Positions 1 to 8,743 are shown, counted from the first letter of the stretch. The stretch: DNA of 64,000 nucleotides from Dictyobacter aurantiacus (GCF_003967515.1 NZ_BIFQ01000002.1:1860001-1924000); one strand, 5' to 3'. The notes: generated by a model not told the origin, from the sequence alone. Program-made: numbers and translations.

Positions 1-191
1 CACCCGCTTTGATTGAGGGTGGTGGAACGTTACCAGGAGATGAAAAGGCACATCAGCAACTTGCCGCACGTGTTCCCGTTGGGCGTCTTGGTCGTCCAGA
101 AGAGGTTGCTGATGCCGTTCTTTTGCTCATTGGAAATGCGTTTATCACGTCTCAGACTATTGTCATCGACGGCGGATTGTATCCTCGCTAA
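1..191 (+). CDS. SDR family oxidoreductase, C-terminal fragment (cut by window edge)
   Basis: The frame is already open at base 3 and ends with TAA at 189-191. The visible ~60 residues are the classical end of a short-chain dehydrogenase/reductase: a PVGRLGRPEEVADAVLLL helix, then an ITSQTIVIDGGL segment that closes the Rossmann fold and lines the cofactor pocket. The TGxxxGxG and YxxxK motifs lie upstream, outside the window, so substrate cannot be judged. A strong hairpin follows directly at 194-248. Confidence 0.85.
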   Translation, partial: PALIEGGGTLPGDEKAHQQLAARVPVGRLGRPEEVADAVLLLIGNAFITSQTIVIDGGLYPR

Positions 192-193
192 CA

Positions 194-248
194 CATTCTT
201 GCAAAGAGCAAGCAGGCTTTGAATGGGAGTTTGCTCTTTGCAAGAATG
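194..248. terminator. 18-bp perfect inverted repeat, probable bidirectional terminator
   Basis: Arms at 194-211 and 231-248 are perfectly complementary over 18 bp around a 19-nt loop. It sits between an SDR gene ending at 191 and a convergent MFS gene ending at 409. There is no clean T-tract next to it, so intrinsic termination is likely but not certain. Confidence 0.6.
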
Positions 249-408
249 AACGTTGGACGTTCCTCATTTTTGTAGCGTTGGGGAAGAAACATGTACAGGC
301 ACAGCGAGTTTTTCTGGTGCTCGCTGACTCCACGCGTCGTCTGTTACTGTGACGTTTGTATGGTGAAGACTTGGGGACATCTGATCATCAACCATAGAAT
401 GTTGGGAT

Positions 409-1698
409 TTACATATATGGTAACGTTGCTTGTCGCATGTGCCGATTCACAAACAGACCCCCCGTGATCAGAATCAGGCCACTCCACATGATCCCCACAG
501 TGGCCAAAATGCCCAGATGCTCCAGGCTCAGTCCGAGTGCGGCAGGACCAATAGTAAGGATGCTGAACAGGATCAAGCGATAGACGCCACCTACGCGACC
601 TTGCAGGGCATCTGGCACGACAGCCAGGCGATAACTGCTCATGAGGATAGCACCGATCGAGTCGGCGATAGCGATGCCCGTGAAGATAGCTCCCAGCAGG
701 AGGGGGGTCGTGATGAAGCCATAGAGAGGCCAGAGCAATACAAACACGAGCAGGACACAGCCCAACGCTCTGCCAAAGCGTACTCGCCGCCGAAAGGGCG
801 GGCAGAGCACCACGCCGAGCAGGTTCCCGACACCGCCAGCCGCGACGATCAGTCCATAGAACACGGACGGGATATGCTGCTGTTGCACAATGGCCAGCAC
901 GATAAGCACGCTGGCTGTTATGGTGAAGGAGAGATAGCTGGCAATCAGGACAACCGAGCGCGTCACCTGCTGCGACCATAGCCAGCTGAGCCCCTCGCGC
1001 ACTTCTACCAGCATGTGACGACGCTCCGCCCTCCGTTCGTCTTGCATGGGCGAGCGGATGGAGAGCAGTGAGCACAGCAAAATCAGATATGAAAGCGCGT
1101 CTGTGACGAATGGGAGCAGCCGTGCGATGCTGAAGAGCAAGCTGCCTAGCGCGGGTCCGAGCAGTGCGCTGGAGCCATAGACAAACTCGTTCTGTGCTAT
1201 CGCTGTGGTGAGATGGTTCTTTGGCACGACCCATGCCAGTGCTGCCAATTCGGCCAACTCATAGAAAACTGAAATGACTCCCAGGCCAACGGCTATGGTG
1301 TAAAGGAGAGGCAGCCGCAGTTGATCGCTGGCCAGGAACAGCACCAGGGGAATACTTGCCACGGTCCCCATCAAGCAGAACGAACAGAGAAGCATCAGGC
1401 GTTTGCGTGGCCAGCGGTCTACCAGCACCCCGGCGGGTAGGCTCAGGAGGACGTAGGGAAGCTGTTGCAGGCTATACGCCAGCCCGGCGGCAGCGATGGA
1501 ATGCGTCAGCCCCACAATGAGCAGCGGAAACGCGAACTGTGTGAAACGCGTACCGAGTGAGGAGACAGCCTGGCCGAGCCAGAGCAAAAGATAGTCATGA
1601 TTTCGCCAGAGGGGGACAGGCTTTTGTGGAATGACTTCCGTGTCCATGTATGCGGCTCGCGCCTCTGTACTCGTTTTGAGAGATGGTATTGTCTCCAT
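409..1698 (-). CDS. MFS transporter, EntS/macrolide-efflux (MFS_3) type
   Basis: 429-residue polytopic inner-membrane protein, probably a proton-coupled drug or siderophore exporter. The N-terminal half has the MFS signature: a WLGQAVSSLGTRFTQFAFPL first helix and the loop 2-3 motif PAGVLVDRWPRKRLM, followed by alternating hydrophobic helices; a second six-helix half follows a charged central loop (SPMQDERRAERR). The start at 1698 is preferred because AGGAGAAT lies just upstream; an in-frame ATG at 1731 has no comparable site. Length fits the family. Substrate cannot be deduced and no regulator gene is adjacent; palindromes at 1765-1781 and 1805-1819 lie in its promoter region. Confidence 0.85.
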   Translation of the reverse strand: METIPSLKTSTEARAAYMDTEVIPQKPVPLWRNHDYLLLWLGQAVSSLGTRFTQFAFPLLIVGLTHSIAAAGLAYSLQQLPYVLLSLPAGVLVDRWPRKRLMLLCSFCLMGTVASIPLVLFLASDQLRLPLLYTIAVGLGVISVFYELAELAALAWVVPKNHLTTAIAQNEFVYGSSALLGPALGSLLFSIARLLPFVTDALSYLILLCSLLSIRSPMQDERRAERRHMLVEVREGLSWLWSQQVTRSVVLIASYLSFTITASVLIVLAIVQQQHIPSVFYGLIVAAGGVGNLLGVVLCPPFRRRVRFGRALGCVLLVFVLLWPLYGFITTPLLLGAIFTGIAIADSIGAILMSSYRLAVVPDALQGRVGGVYRLILFSILTIGPAALGLSLEHLGILATVGIMWSGLILITGGLFVNRHMRQATLPYM

Positions 1699-1764
1699 GA
1701 TATTCTCCTGCTGTTCTTGCTCAGCCCTCAAATGAGCTTTCTCCCCTGACTATACTATGGAAAC

Positions 1765-1781
1765 AGGGCGATTATCGCCCT
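1765..1781. promoter_or_regulatory. Palindrome AGGGCGATTATCGCCCT upstream of the MFS gene
   Basis: A perfect 8-1-8 inverted repeat about 65 bp upstream of the chosen MFS start. On the minus strand a TATAGT hexamer, a plausible -10 box, lies about 20 bp further downstream, so the palindrome would overlap the -35 region, a usual repressor position. It could also act as a hairpin after the upstream SDR gene, although no T-tract follows on that strand. A second inverted repeat, GGGTAT-AAC-ATACCC, is at 1805-1819. Confidence 0.35.
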
Positions 1782-2005
1782 CTATGATCTTTTATTTTTC
1801 AACCGGGTATAACATACCCTTTTGTATCCCCGCCGCAGGAGAGGAGGGGATTTTGGGAACGTGATCATGCCCCTAGCATGCTCGCCCAAAACCCGGCAGG
1901 AGGGGATCGCCGCCCCTCCCCGCTTTATACCGGCTTTATTTGTTACACATCATGTGAGGAAAGCCCAGGTGTGTCAGATCGGCCCAATGAAGGCGTTCGT
2001 CGCCT

Positions 2006-2737
2006 TCACCCGGCCGCCTGGCTCCCCTCTGCGACTACGAAGGTCGCATTCTGGCGCTCAAGTTCCTTGACCGCACCGCTGCGCCAACTCTCCGCCAGGG
2101 ACTCAGACATGGAATCGGGGAAGATTTCTTCCGTTCCCTTCTCCACGCCGTCGAAGATAGCGCGAGCGACTGACTCTGGAGAAGCCTTTGGTATGTCCAG
2201 AGATTGTGACATCTCGGTATCTATCGGCCCGGGTAGGACGGCATGGACGTTTACGCCCTGTCCAGCTAACAACGCGCGTAGTGATTGCGTCAGGTTGAAC
2301 GTAGCTGCCTTGGCGAGTGAGTAGGACGGCATGACTGGTAAGGCGGCCAGGGCTGCCACGGATAGAATATTGACAATGGCTCCCCGCGAACGAGTGAGGA
2401 GCGGTAGGAAAGCCTGGGTCATATCGTAGGTGCCGAAGAAGATGACAGCGAGATGCTCTTCAAGCGCAGCCCGATCGCTCAAGTTCTCAGAAAGCGATAT
2501 ACTGGCATTGTTGATGAGGATATCAAGAGATGTGACCTGCTCAGCAACTTCCTGAATCTGAGCTGCGTTTGTTATATCCAGGGTCAAAGGCGTGACGCGC
2601 GTATCTGAATGTTGTATTGGGACACGCGTACCGGCATACACTTGCCTGGCACCTCTCCTCAAGGCTTCCTCAACTAGCGCCTTCCCAAGGCCGCGATTGG
2701 TGCCTGTGATCAAAATTGTTTTGCCCATGATGTTCAT
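2006..2737 (-). CDS. SDR family oxidoreductase
   Basis: 243-residue soluble NAD(P)-dependent short-chain dehydrogenase. TGTNRGLG near the N-terminus is the dinucleotide-binding motif, ILINNAS the NNAG-type element, a serine in NILSVAA the catalytic Ser, and YSLAK the catalytic Tyr/Lys pair. The PGPIDTEM loop is the usual substrate lid. A start at 2737 (MNIMGKT) is chosen; GGGAG is only 3 nt upstream, and ATG at 2728 is the alternative. The frame is open further upstream, but that part lacks family similarity and is AT-rich. Substrate unknown; the gene stands alone. Confidence 0.82.
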   Translation of the reverse strand: MNIMGKTILITGTNRGLGKALVEEALRRGARQVYAGTRVPIQHSDTRVTPLTLDITNAAQIQEVAEQVTSLDILINNASISLSENLSDRAALEEHLAVIFFGTYDMTQAFLPLLTRSRGAIVNILSVAALAALPVMPSYSLAKAATFNLTQSLRALLAGQGVNVHAVLPGPIDTEMSQSLDIPKASPESVARAIFDGVEKGTEEIFPDSMSESLAESWRSGAVKELERQNATFVVAEGSQAAG

Positions 2738-2926
2738 AAGCTCCCTGATCCTTTCTTTCCTCTGTATTTTGAAGTATGTGATAGAACTGACTAAGAGGAT
2801 AGACCACTTGCGAATTGCAAGTATAAGCAGAGTATATCTATGGACGCCGAGAACATCTATGGTAAATTGTCTCGAAGGATTGTCTGATCGTCTTAAAAGA
2901 GTCGAAGAATAGAAATAGGAGATACA

Positions 2927-3307
2927 ATGAATCCATATGTGAAAGCCGTTGAGGAGTATAAATCGCTCAAACCGGAGCTGTTTCCTTTTCTTTTGAGAAT
3001 AGAAATACATGAGCAGTATTCTTATGATATTTTCGAAGTGGAGCCGGTTCTGGACGCGTGGTTTTATGAGAACGGGAGAATTGAAGAGTTAACGCGGGTT
3101 TTTCACATGCGTTTTTATGGCATGAATTTTAGCCCATTGAGGATCAGTAGTAGGCAGCCTCAGCACCTGGATGTTATTTCATTACATGAATGGCACTGGG
3201 AGGATTTTGTCTTTGAAGTTTATCCCCGTGATGCTGATGGAAAACCATATGCTGAGTCTTTTTATTGCCGACGTTTTGATGCTCGAATCATCAACGCATG
3301 CGTTTGA
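2927..3307 (+). CDS. Small hypothetical protein, 126 aa
   Basis: I do not recognise a family. AGGAG sits 7 nt before the ATG, which supports real translation. The protein is rich in aromatic and acidic residues (EVEPVLDAWFYENG; HEWHWEDFVFEVYPRD), has no signal peptide or membrane segment, and is probably a small soluble protein. It is divergent from the SDR at 2737 and convergent with the hydroxyproline operon ending at 3400. Function unknown. Confidence 0.6.
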   Translation: MNPYVKAVEEYKSLKPELFPFLLRIEIHEQYSYDIFEVEPVLDAWFYENGRIEELTRVFHMRFYGMNFSPLRISSRQPQHLDVISLHEWHWEDFVFEVYPRDADGKPYAESFYCRRFDARIINACV

Positions 3308-3399
3308 ACGGTGATAGATGTGCCCCCCAGCCATTCATTACTGCAATGGTGAAGCGCGTTTACCATGATGTCGGGTCTCATGCGCTTCACCAGCTATCG

Positions 3400-4323
3400 C
3401 TATGCGATATCAAGCCCTGGCCGATGTTCAAGCGCATACCGGATTATCTCGTGGGCGTTTTCTAACTCGGCCCCGTGGAGTTCGAGGCGAGGTGCACGCA
3501 CACGGGCGTTTCCCATGCCGACCATCTGCTGAGCTAGCTTGATGAGCTGTACAAATTTTGGTACCGTGTCCATTCTCAAGAGAGGGAGAAACCAGGAATA
3601 GAGCGCATCGAGTTGGGCGTGATCACCCTGGCCGGCGCGTACCTGCTTTGCCAGTTGAAAGAGCGCAATCGATTCGCGTGGGAAGGCATTGACCAGGCCG
3701 GCGATCCAGCCGGCCGCGCCAGCCTGTATGCCCTCTACAATCTCATCGTCTACGCCGACCAGGATCTCTAAACGCTCGCCAAGGAGGGCGCGAATCGCGG
3801 TGACACGGCGCACATCGCTGCTGGATTCTTTGATCGCGACCAGGTTGGTGTGCTCTTGCGCGAGCTCAGCTATCTGCTCGGGCAGAAAATCCGTTTTGTA
3901 GGCGGGTGGATTGTTGTACAGCAAGATGGGCAGGTTAGTAGCGCGCATCACCACCTCTACGTGTGCCTTCATTTCGCGCCAGTCGGTGGAATACACATAA
4001 GGTGGCAGGACCATCAGACCGTGACATCCAGCGGATTCGGCGGCTTGCGCGAGCCATACCGCCTCCGCCGTGGAGAGGGAGGCGATGCCGGGAATGATGG
4101 GCACGCGTTCGCCTACGGCATGCAGGGCCGTTTCAATGAGCGCGATCTTTTCTTCGGTGCTCAGCGTTGCGCTCTCACCGAGTGAGCCGCACGGCACCAG
4201 GCCGAGACAGCCTGCATCGGCCAGCCAGCGGCAATGCTCGCCGAAAAATGCAAAGTCAATGCTGTAATCCTGATTGAAGCTGGTTGTAATGGCAGGGATA
4301 ACCCCGCTCCAATTGATGGTCAT
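3400..4323 (-). CDS. DapA-superfamily lyase, probable 1-pyrroline-4-hydroxy-2-carboxylate deaminase
   Basis: 307-residue TIM-barrel class I aldolase of the dihydrodipicolinate synthase/N-acetylneuraminate lyase family. Tyr136 in YNNPP and Schiff-base Lys165 in AIKESS are the conserved catalytic pair, and GSLGESATL is the carboxylate-binding loop. Its place as last gene of an operon with a proline-racemase-family epimerase and a three-part D-amino acid dehydrogenase points to deamination of 1-pyrroline-4-hydroxy-2-carboxylate to 2-oxoglutarate semialdehyde. That specificity is inferred from context; sequence alone gives only the superfamily. The ATG overlaps the preceding stop by 4 bp (ATGA), so translation is coupled. 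Confidence 0.85.
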   Translation of the reverse strand: MTINWSGVIPAITTSFNQDYSIDFAFFGEHCRWLADAGCLGLVPCGSLGESATLSTEEKIALIETALHAVGERVPIIPGIASLSTAEAVWLAQAAESAGCHGLMVLPPYVYSTDWREMKAHVEVVMRATNLPILLYNNPPAYKTDFLPEQIAELAQEHTNLVAIKESSSDVRRVTAIRALLGERLEILVGVDDEIVEGIQAGAAGWIAGLVNAFPRESIALFQLAKQVRAGQGDHAQLDALYSWFLPLLRMDTVPKFVQLIKLAQQMVGMGNARVRAPRLELHGAELENAHEIIRYALEHRPGLDIA

Positions 4324-5612
4324 TGTGTATCCTCCTCTGGTTGATGAGAATGCGCATCTTCCTGTGTATGTATCAGGCTGGACACGCGTCCGACGGTCAC
4401 GGGCGGACGCACGGAATCCTGGGTCCAGCCAAAGAGGAATGCGGTTGCGGCGCCACAGATACGTCCCTGGCAGGGGCCCATGCCGCAGCGCGTCTGCAGT
4501 TTGGCGCTGCGCCAGCCAGGATGCCTCTGCACTTCTTGATAGGTGACATCTTCGCAGCGACAGATGATGGTATCGGCGGAGGAAAGCTTTTTAAGCTCCG
4601 GTCGCAGGCTGAAGGTGTGCTCCAGGTGCCTGGTGAACGATTGGGTTCGCTCACGTTCTGGTAGACAGGCACGGGCTGCCTCTCCCTGTCCGCTGGCCGC
4701 GAAGCCGGCGATCTGTCCTTCCAACAGCGCCAGATCCAGCCCTCCGATGCCGGTTGCCTCGCCCGCGCAATAGATATCCTGGCGGCTCGTGTGCTGCCAT
4801 GGGTCTACCCGCACCGCGTGGTCAAGGATCTCACATCCCAGGGCTGTGGCCAGTTCGGTATTGGGCCACAGGCCAAAGCCGCAGGCAAGATAGTCACAGG
4901 CAATCTCTGTTTGGCCCTGCCTGCTTTGAATAGTGACGGTTTCCAGTCGTTCTGTACCATGAGCGCCTGTCACCCAGGCATCCGCGTGAAGCGGCACGCC
5001 GCGCAGGCCCCAACCCAGTGCGCTGGCCTGCCTGAGCTGTTTGGGATAGCCGGGCAGGCGCAGACCAAAGGCTGCGAGCTTTGTCCAGGTGGTCTGTTCG
5101 GCGATATATTGGACACGCGCCCCTTTCTGTGTGAGAGAACTGGCGACGGCGAGCAACAGCGGCCCACTGCCCGCCACGACCACACGTTGGCCCTCGATGG
5201 GCAGCCCACCCTTGACCAGTGCCTGAAGTCCTCCGGCGCCCATCACCCCCGGCAGAGTCCAGCCGGGGAAGGGAAGGAAGCGCTCACGTGCCCCGGTCGC
5301 CAGAATCAGGCGCTTGAAATGGAGCTTTACGGCCCCATCTGGTAGCTCGACCAGCAGCGTATCAGTTGAGAGCGGCGCGAGTACCCTGGCGCGCTGGAGC
5401 GCGGTGATGGTATCGGTCGTGGCGCGCGCCATCCAGCGCCTGGCCTGGAGCGTGGGGACCTGCTCGATGCCGCCGCGCCAGATCTGGCCCCCTATCCGCG
5501 GGTTATCATCGAGCAGCCCAATGCTGGCCCCGCTGCGCGCCGCGCTTGCCGCAGCAGCCAGGCCAGCCGGTCCCGCGCCCACGATGACAATGTCAAAGCT
5601 TAGCCCTCTCAT
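4320..5612 (-). CDS. FAD/NAD(P)-dependent oxidoreductase, probable D-hydroxyproline dehydrogenase alpha subunit (HcnB-like)
   Basis: 430-residue flavoprotein. VIVGAGPAGLAAA near the N-terminus binds FAD and VVVAGSGPLLLAVA mid-protein is the second Rossmann motif, giving a pyridine-nucleotide-disulfide reductase fold. The C-terminal part has IICRCEDVTYQE and CGMGPCQGRICG, a cysteine cluster like the BFD-type [2Fe-2S] domain of hydrogen-cyanide synthase subunit HcnB and the matching D-hydroxyproline dehydrogenase subunit. It starts in a 4-bp ATGA overlap with the small ferredoxin-like gene and ends overlapping the deaminase. Expected to pass electrons from the beta subunit toward the respiratory chain. 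Confidence 0.85.
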   Translation of the reverse strand: MRGLSFDIVIVGAGPAGLAAAASAARSGASIGLLDDNPRIGGQIWRGGIEQVPTLQARRWMARATTDTITALQRARVLAPLSTDTLLVELPDGAVKLHFKRLILATGARERFLPFPGWTLPGVMGAGGLQALVKGGLPIEGQRVVVAGSGPLLLAVASSLTQKGARVQYIAEQTTWTKLAAFGLRLPGYPKQLRQASALGWGLRGVPLHADAWVTGAHGTERLETVTIQSRQGQTEIACDYLACGFGLWPNTELATALGCEILDHAVRVDPWQHTSRQDIYCAGEATGIGGLDLALLEGQIAGFAASGQGEAARACLPERERTQSFTRHLEHTFSLRPELKKLSSADTIICRCEDVTYQEVQRHPGWRSAKLQTRCGMGPCQGRICGAATAFLFGWTQDSVRPPVTVGRVSSLIHTQEDAHSHQPEEDTQ

Positions 5613-5851
5613 GTTGTTACCACCTCCATCCCATCTTCGCAGGGTATCTGACAGCTCAGGCGGTGGGCCCGGCCGTTGATGGTCACGCGGCACTCGAAGC
5701 AGATGCCCATGCCGCAGAGCGGAGCACGTGCGTCACCGCGTACGGAGCGGCGATAGGTGTTGACGCCGGCTCGTGCGATCGCCGCCACGACCATGCTGCC
5801 AGCGGGAACAAGGACTTCATGTCCATTGACGGTGAGGTGTATGTCAGACAT
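5609..5851 (-). CDS. Small (2Fe-2S)-binding subunit of D-hydroxyproline dehydrogenase (HcnA-like)
   Basis: 80-residue ferredoxin-like protein. PLCGMGICFECRVTI gives the CxxxxCxxC spacing of a [2Fe-2S] plant-type ferredoxin loop, with a fourth cysteine in LSCQ near the end. It starts with VNGHEVLVPAGSMVVAA, the usual beta-grasp opening. The start at 5851 matches the family; the frame is open further upstream but that overlaps the preceding gene. It overlaps the DadA-like gene by 8 bp and the FAD subunit by 4 bp, so the three proteins are probably made and assembled together. Confidence 0.85.
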   Translation of the reverse strand: MSDIHLTVNGHEVLVPAGSMVVAAIARAGVNTYRRSVRGDARAPLCGMGICFECRVTINGRAHRLSCQIPCEDGMEVVTT

Positions 5852-6968
5852 GCTGCTCCTCCAGGAAGGTGCGTTGTGGCAGATAGGGTTCGATGGGCAG
5901 CGCCGGGCTCCGGCCGAGCAGTTGATCGGCGAGCAGGCGCGCGGTGGCCGGGGCCGTAGTGATGCCCAGACCCTCATGGCCGGTTGCCAGCCAGAGGCCA
6001 GCCCGTTCAGGATGGGGACCAATCAAAGGGAGTCCATCGGGCGTGGCGGCGCGCTGCCCGGTCCAGCAGCGTACACCGTTGAGCTGGCCCAGGTCTGGCA
6101 GGTAAGCCTGGGCGCAGGCGAGCATACGGGAAAGGATGGTATAGTCGATCTCATTGCCAGGGGCATCAAACTGGCGGGAGGAGCCGATCAGAACCTGTCC
6201 GGTGCCACGCGGCTGCACATTGAAGGCCACTGAATCGCCGCTGGTAGCATGCGCATTTTTGATGTACCCCATCTCAACCAGCTGGTGACGCACAAAATCC
6301 GGATAGCGGTCGGTAATCACCAGGTGTCCTTTCTTCGGGCGAATGGGCAGTTCGGGGAGCAGATCGGTAGCGCACGCGCCGGTGGCAATCACGACGATGC
6401 CGCCCCTGACAACCTGTCCATCCGCCATCTCGACTCCGCCTTCTACCAGGCGTGTGACCGTGCCATGCAGCACGCTGGTTTTGAACTGCTCAGCGGCCCT
6501 GATCAGCGCGGCCGCGCTGCGAGGTGGATAGACCACGCCATCCCCGGGTACGAGCAGACCGCCGGATAGAGCGGGATGCAGGTGTGGCTCGTGCGTGTAC
6601 AACTGCGAAGCATCGAGTACCTCGCTCGGAATCCCATTGGCACGGAAGAGGGCATGTTTGGCGGATACGGCCTCCAACTCATCTTCGTCGGCTGCAACCC
6701 AGATCGTGCCGCAGCGCATATACTCGTGGTCCGCGGGAGCCTCCTGTACGAGCGCATCCCAGAGCAGCTGTGAGTAGCGCGTCAGGCGCAGTTGCGCCAG
6801 GCTGTCATCCATCACGACAATGTGGCCCATGCCGGCCGCCGTCGCGCCACTGCCTATGGCGTCCCGCTCGATGATGCCCACGGAGATACCCGCCGTAGCC
6901 AGTTCATAGGCGCAGGCGGCGCCGACAATGCCGGCGCCGACAATGATCACGTCAAATGCTTTAGACAT
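5844..6968 (-). CDS. FAD-dependent oxidoreductase, DadA/HcnC type, probable D-hydroxyproline dehydrogenase beta subunit
   Basis: 374-residue D-amino acid oxidase-fold protein. VIIVGAGIVGAACAYELA is the FAD-binding motif, GSGATAAGMGH follows as in DAO-type flavoenzymes, and the C-terminal GLWLATGHEGLGITTAPATA is the family's closing FAD contact. Expected to oxidise cis-4-hydroxy-D-proline to 1-pyrroline-4-hydroxy-2-carboxylate together with the next two gene products. The ATG at 6968 overlaps the epimerase stop by 8 bp; the family homology starts here, not at the upstream in-frame ATG. Sarcosine or D-proline as substrate cannot be excluded. Confidence 0.86.
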   Translation of the reverse strand: MSKAFDVIIVGAGIVGAACAYELATAGISVGIIERDAIGSGATAAGMGHIVVMDDSLAQLRLTRYSQLLWDALVQEAPADHEYMRCGTIWVAADEDELEAVSAKHALFRANGIPSEVLDASQLYTHEPHLHPALSGGLLVPGDGVVYPPRSAAALIRAAEQFKTSVLHGTVTRLVEGGVEMADGQVVRGGIVVIATGACATDLLPELPIRPKKGHLVITDRYPDFVRHQLVEMGYIKNAHATSGDSVAFNVQPRGTGQVLIGSSRQFDAPGNEIDYTILSRMLACAQAYLPDLGQLNGVRCWTGQRAATPDGLPLIGPHPERAGLWLATGHEGLGITTAPATARLLADQLLGRSPALPIEPYLPQRTFLEEQHV

Positions 6969-7899
6969 CACGAATGCCCCGCTGGAAAGGATCGTGGTCA
7001 TCGAGGATGAGGCTACCCTCTAAGGTGATGAACGCAGAACCTGTAATGGTGGGCCAGAGCTGACCATCTTTATAGCTGTAGGAGGCCTCAAAGCGGGTCT
7101 TGAGAATGCCCTCCTGTATCCATACTTCCCCTTCCTGGAGTTTGCCGTCCGCCGCCAGGCATGCGACCTTTGCGCTGGTGCCGGTGCCGCAGGGGGAACG
7201 ATCGTAGGCCTTCCCGGGGCAGAGCACAAAGTTTCTGGTTCGCGCGCCGTTGCTGCCGGGCACAAAGAGCTCGATATGATCGATCAGTGCCCCATTGGCC
7301 CCGGTTATTCCCGTGCGTTCAAGCGCTGCGCGGATGCGCCAGGTGAAGTCGGTGAGCGCCTCTACACGTGCAAACTGAAGATCCTGACCATGATGCTCCA
7401 CCAGGAAAAACCAGTTGCCACCCCAGGCGATATCGCCTGTGATCGGACCATATCCCTCGACCTCAACGCATACATTGCTGGCATAGCGATATGCGGGCAC
7501 ATTATGCACGGTCACACGGCCATCTGCCAGTAGTTCGGCCGTCACGATGCCCACGGGCGTCTCGATAAGGTGTTTGCCCACGCCGATGCGCCCCAGATGC
7601 GCCAGCGTCGTTACCAGTCCCATCGTTCCATGCCCGCACATGCCTAAATAGGAGACGTTGTTAAAGAAAATAACGCCGGCCGCGCACTCGGCACTTGTTG
7701 CCTCACAGAGGAGCGCCCCCACCATGGCATCTGAGCCGCGCGGCTCGTTGACGACAGCGGAACGGAACCAATCAAACTGCTCACGGAAAACGTTCAGGCG
7801 CTCGGCAATGCTACCCGAACCAAGGTCCGGCCCTCCATCAAGCACGACCCGTGTTGGTTCGCCCGCGGTATGCGAATCGATGATGGCAATAGTTTGCAC
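6961..7899 (-). CDS. Proline racemase family protein, probable 4-hydroxyproline 2-epimerase
   Basis: 312-residue cytosolic PLP-independent epimerase. Both catalytic cysteines are present: Cys88 in MCGHGTMG and Cys237 in SPCGTGTSA. Two cysteines mark racemase or epimerase activity; trans-3-hydroxyproline dehydratases carry Ser or Thr at the first site. IDSHTAGEPTRVV is the conserved N-terminus. The GTG start at 7899 has GGGAG about 7 nt upstream and places that conserved motif at the usual position; an upstream ATG at 8004 would add 35 unrelated residues. First gene of the operon; it would convert trans-4-hydroxy-L-proline to the cis-D isomer for the dehydrogenase. Confidence 0.88.
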   Translation of the reverse strand: MQTIAIIDSHTAGEPTRVVLDGGPDLGSGSIAERLNVFREQFDWFRSAVVNEPRGSDAMVGALLCEATSAECAAGVIFFNNVSYLGMCGHGTMGLVTTLAHLGRIGVGKHLIETPVGIVTAELLADGRVTVHNVPAYRYASNVCVEVEGYGPITGDIAWGGNWFFLVEHHGQDLQFARVEALTDFTWRIRAALERTGITGANGALIDHIELFVPGSNGARTRNFVLCPGKAYDRSPCGTGTSAKVACLAADGKLQEGEVWIQEGILKTRFEASYSYKDGQLWPTITGSAFITLEGSLILDDHDPFQRGIRDV

Positions 7900-8171
7900 A
7901 GTCTCTCCCTCTTTTTTCGCTACAGGCCAGGTGCGGCTTTTTCCGCACAATGATATATTACCTTTTTTATGTTTCGTTGTCTTGCCTGTGCAGGAACATG
8001 TCATTATGTTACGGTGTCAAATGATCCCACGAGTTGCGCAACGAGATTTTGAACGCATTAGCAATGCGACATCAGGACTGTTTTCTCCAATTCCCAGAAG
8101 TGAACGATGCGCCTCTCTTGTGACAAACGCTTCTTTTCCAGGGGAGAGAGGAGGGAAACCGCCCCCACCGC

Positions 8172-8672
8172 TCACGAAAGCGAGGTATCTCCTAAAGACT
8201 CCAGCAAGGTCCGGAGCCCACTCACAAGCTGTTCACCTGTAAGCGGATCGAGGGGTTGAAGGAGACGCTCCATGTTGGCGACATGCAAGCCGAATATCGC
8301 GTCTAGGACATTGCGTCCCTGTGGCGTGAGCTTGATGCGGACCGAGCGGCGATCGTCTTGATCTCGCACCCGCTCGACCAAACCTTTGACCTCCATGCGG
8401 TCGATCCGGTTGGTGATGGCCCCCGAGGTTACCAACGCTGCCTTGAGCAGAGCTGAAGCAGTCAATTCGTACGGTTCGCCCGCTCGACGCAGTGTGGTGA
8501 GCACATCGAACTCAAACGGCTCCAGATCGTGTTCGGCGAGAAACTTCTTGTGTTCCTTTTCCAGTACGCGAGCAAGCCGCGCAATCCGACCCAGGACCTG
8601 CATCGGCCAGAGATCAATATCAGGGCGTACACTTTTCCATTGGGCAATTACCGCATCAATCGCGTCAGCCAT
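8172..8672 (-). CDS. MarR family transcriptional regulator
   Basis: 166-residue winged-helix regulator. The domain is complete: a dimerising helix (QVLGRIARLARVLEKEHKKFL), recognition region (LTASALLKAALVTSGAITNRIDRMEVKGLVER) and the DxRSxxxxLTxxG wing as DDRRSVRIKLTPQG. GGAGGGAG precedes the ATG. It is divergent from the cupin gene at 8804 across a 131-bp gap that contains an inverted repeat over a good promoter, so control of itself and the cupin is likely. The hydroxyproline operon lies downstream on the same strand, separated by about 270 bp. Ligand unknown. Confidence 0.88.
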   Translation of the reverse strand: MADAIDAVIAQWKSVRPDIDLWPMQVLGRIARLARVLEKEHKKFLAEHDLEPFEFDVLTTLRRAGEPYELTASALLKAALVTSGAITNRIDRMEVKGLVERVRDQDDRRSVRIKLTPQGRNVLDAIFGLHVANMERLLQPLDPLTGEQLVSGLRTLLESLGDTSLS

Positions 8673-8699
8673 TACTCCCTCCTCACAATGTTGATTATT

Positions 8700-8724
8700 T
8701 TAATGTTAAGATAGTTGACATTAA
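8700..8724. promoter_or_regulatory. Putative MarR operator TTAATGT-N11-ACATTAA
   Basis: Perfect 7-bp arms at 8700-8706 and 8718-8724, 28 bp upstream of the MarR gene. The right arm overlaps the TTGACA -35 box (8715-8720) of the cupin promoter, where a bound MarR dimer would block polymerase. Spacing and AT-rich arms are typical of the family. Inference from position. Confidence 0.55.
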
Positions 8725-8743
8725 GAATATGACCTGTTACTCT
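8715..8743 (+). promoter_or_regulatory. Sigma-70-type promoter for the cupin gene
   Basis: TTGACA at 8715-8720, a 17-bp spacer, then TACTCT at 8738-8743. The -35 box is consensus and the -10 matches moderately. It lies 60 bp before the cupin ATG and overlaps the inverted repeat proposed as MarR operator. Confidence 0.5.

Noticed and set aside
430..981. 183-codon plus-strand frame opposite the MFS gene
   Set aside because: It is antisense to a clear MFS transporter and has a low-complexity, charge-rich composition without family similarity.
1822..2324. Plus-strand frames between the MFS and SDR genes
   Set aside because: They lie largely antisense to the SDR gene, have no ribosome site and no recognisable content.
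3400..4323. Dihydrodipicolinate synthase for lysine synthesis
   Set aside because: The operon context is hydroxyproline breakdown and no lysine genes are near; only the superfamily fold is shared.
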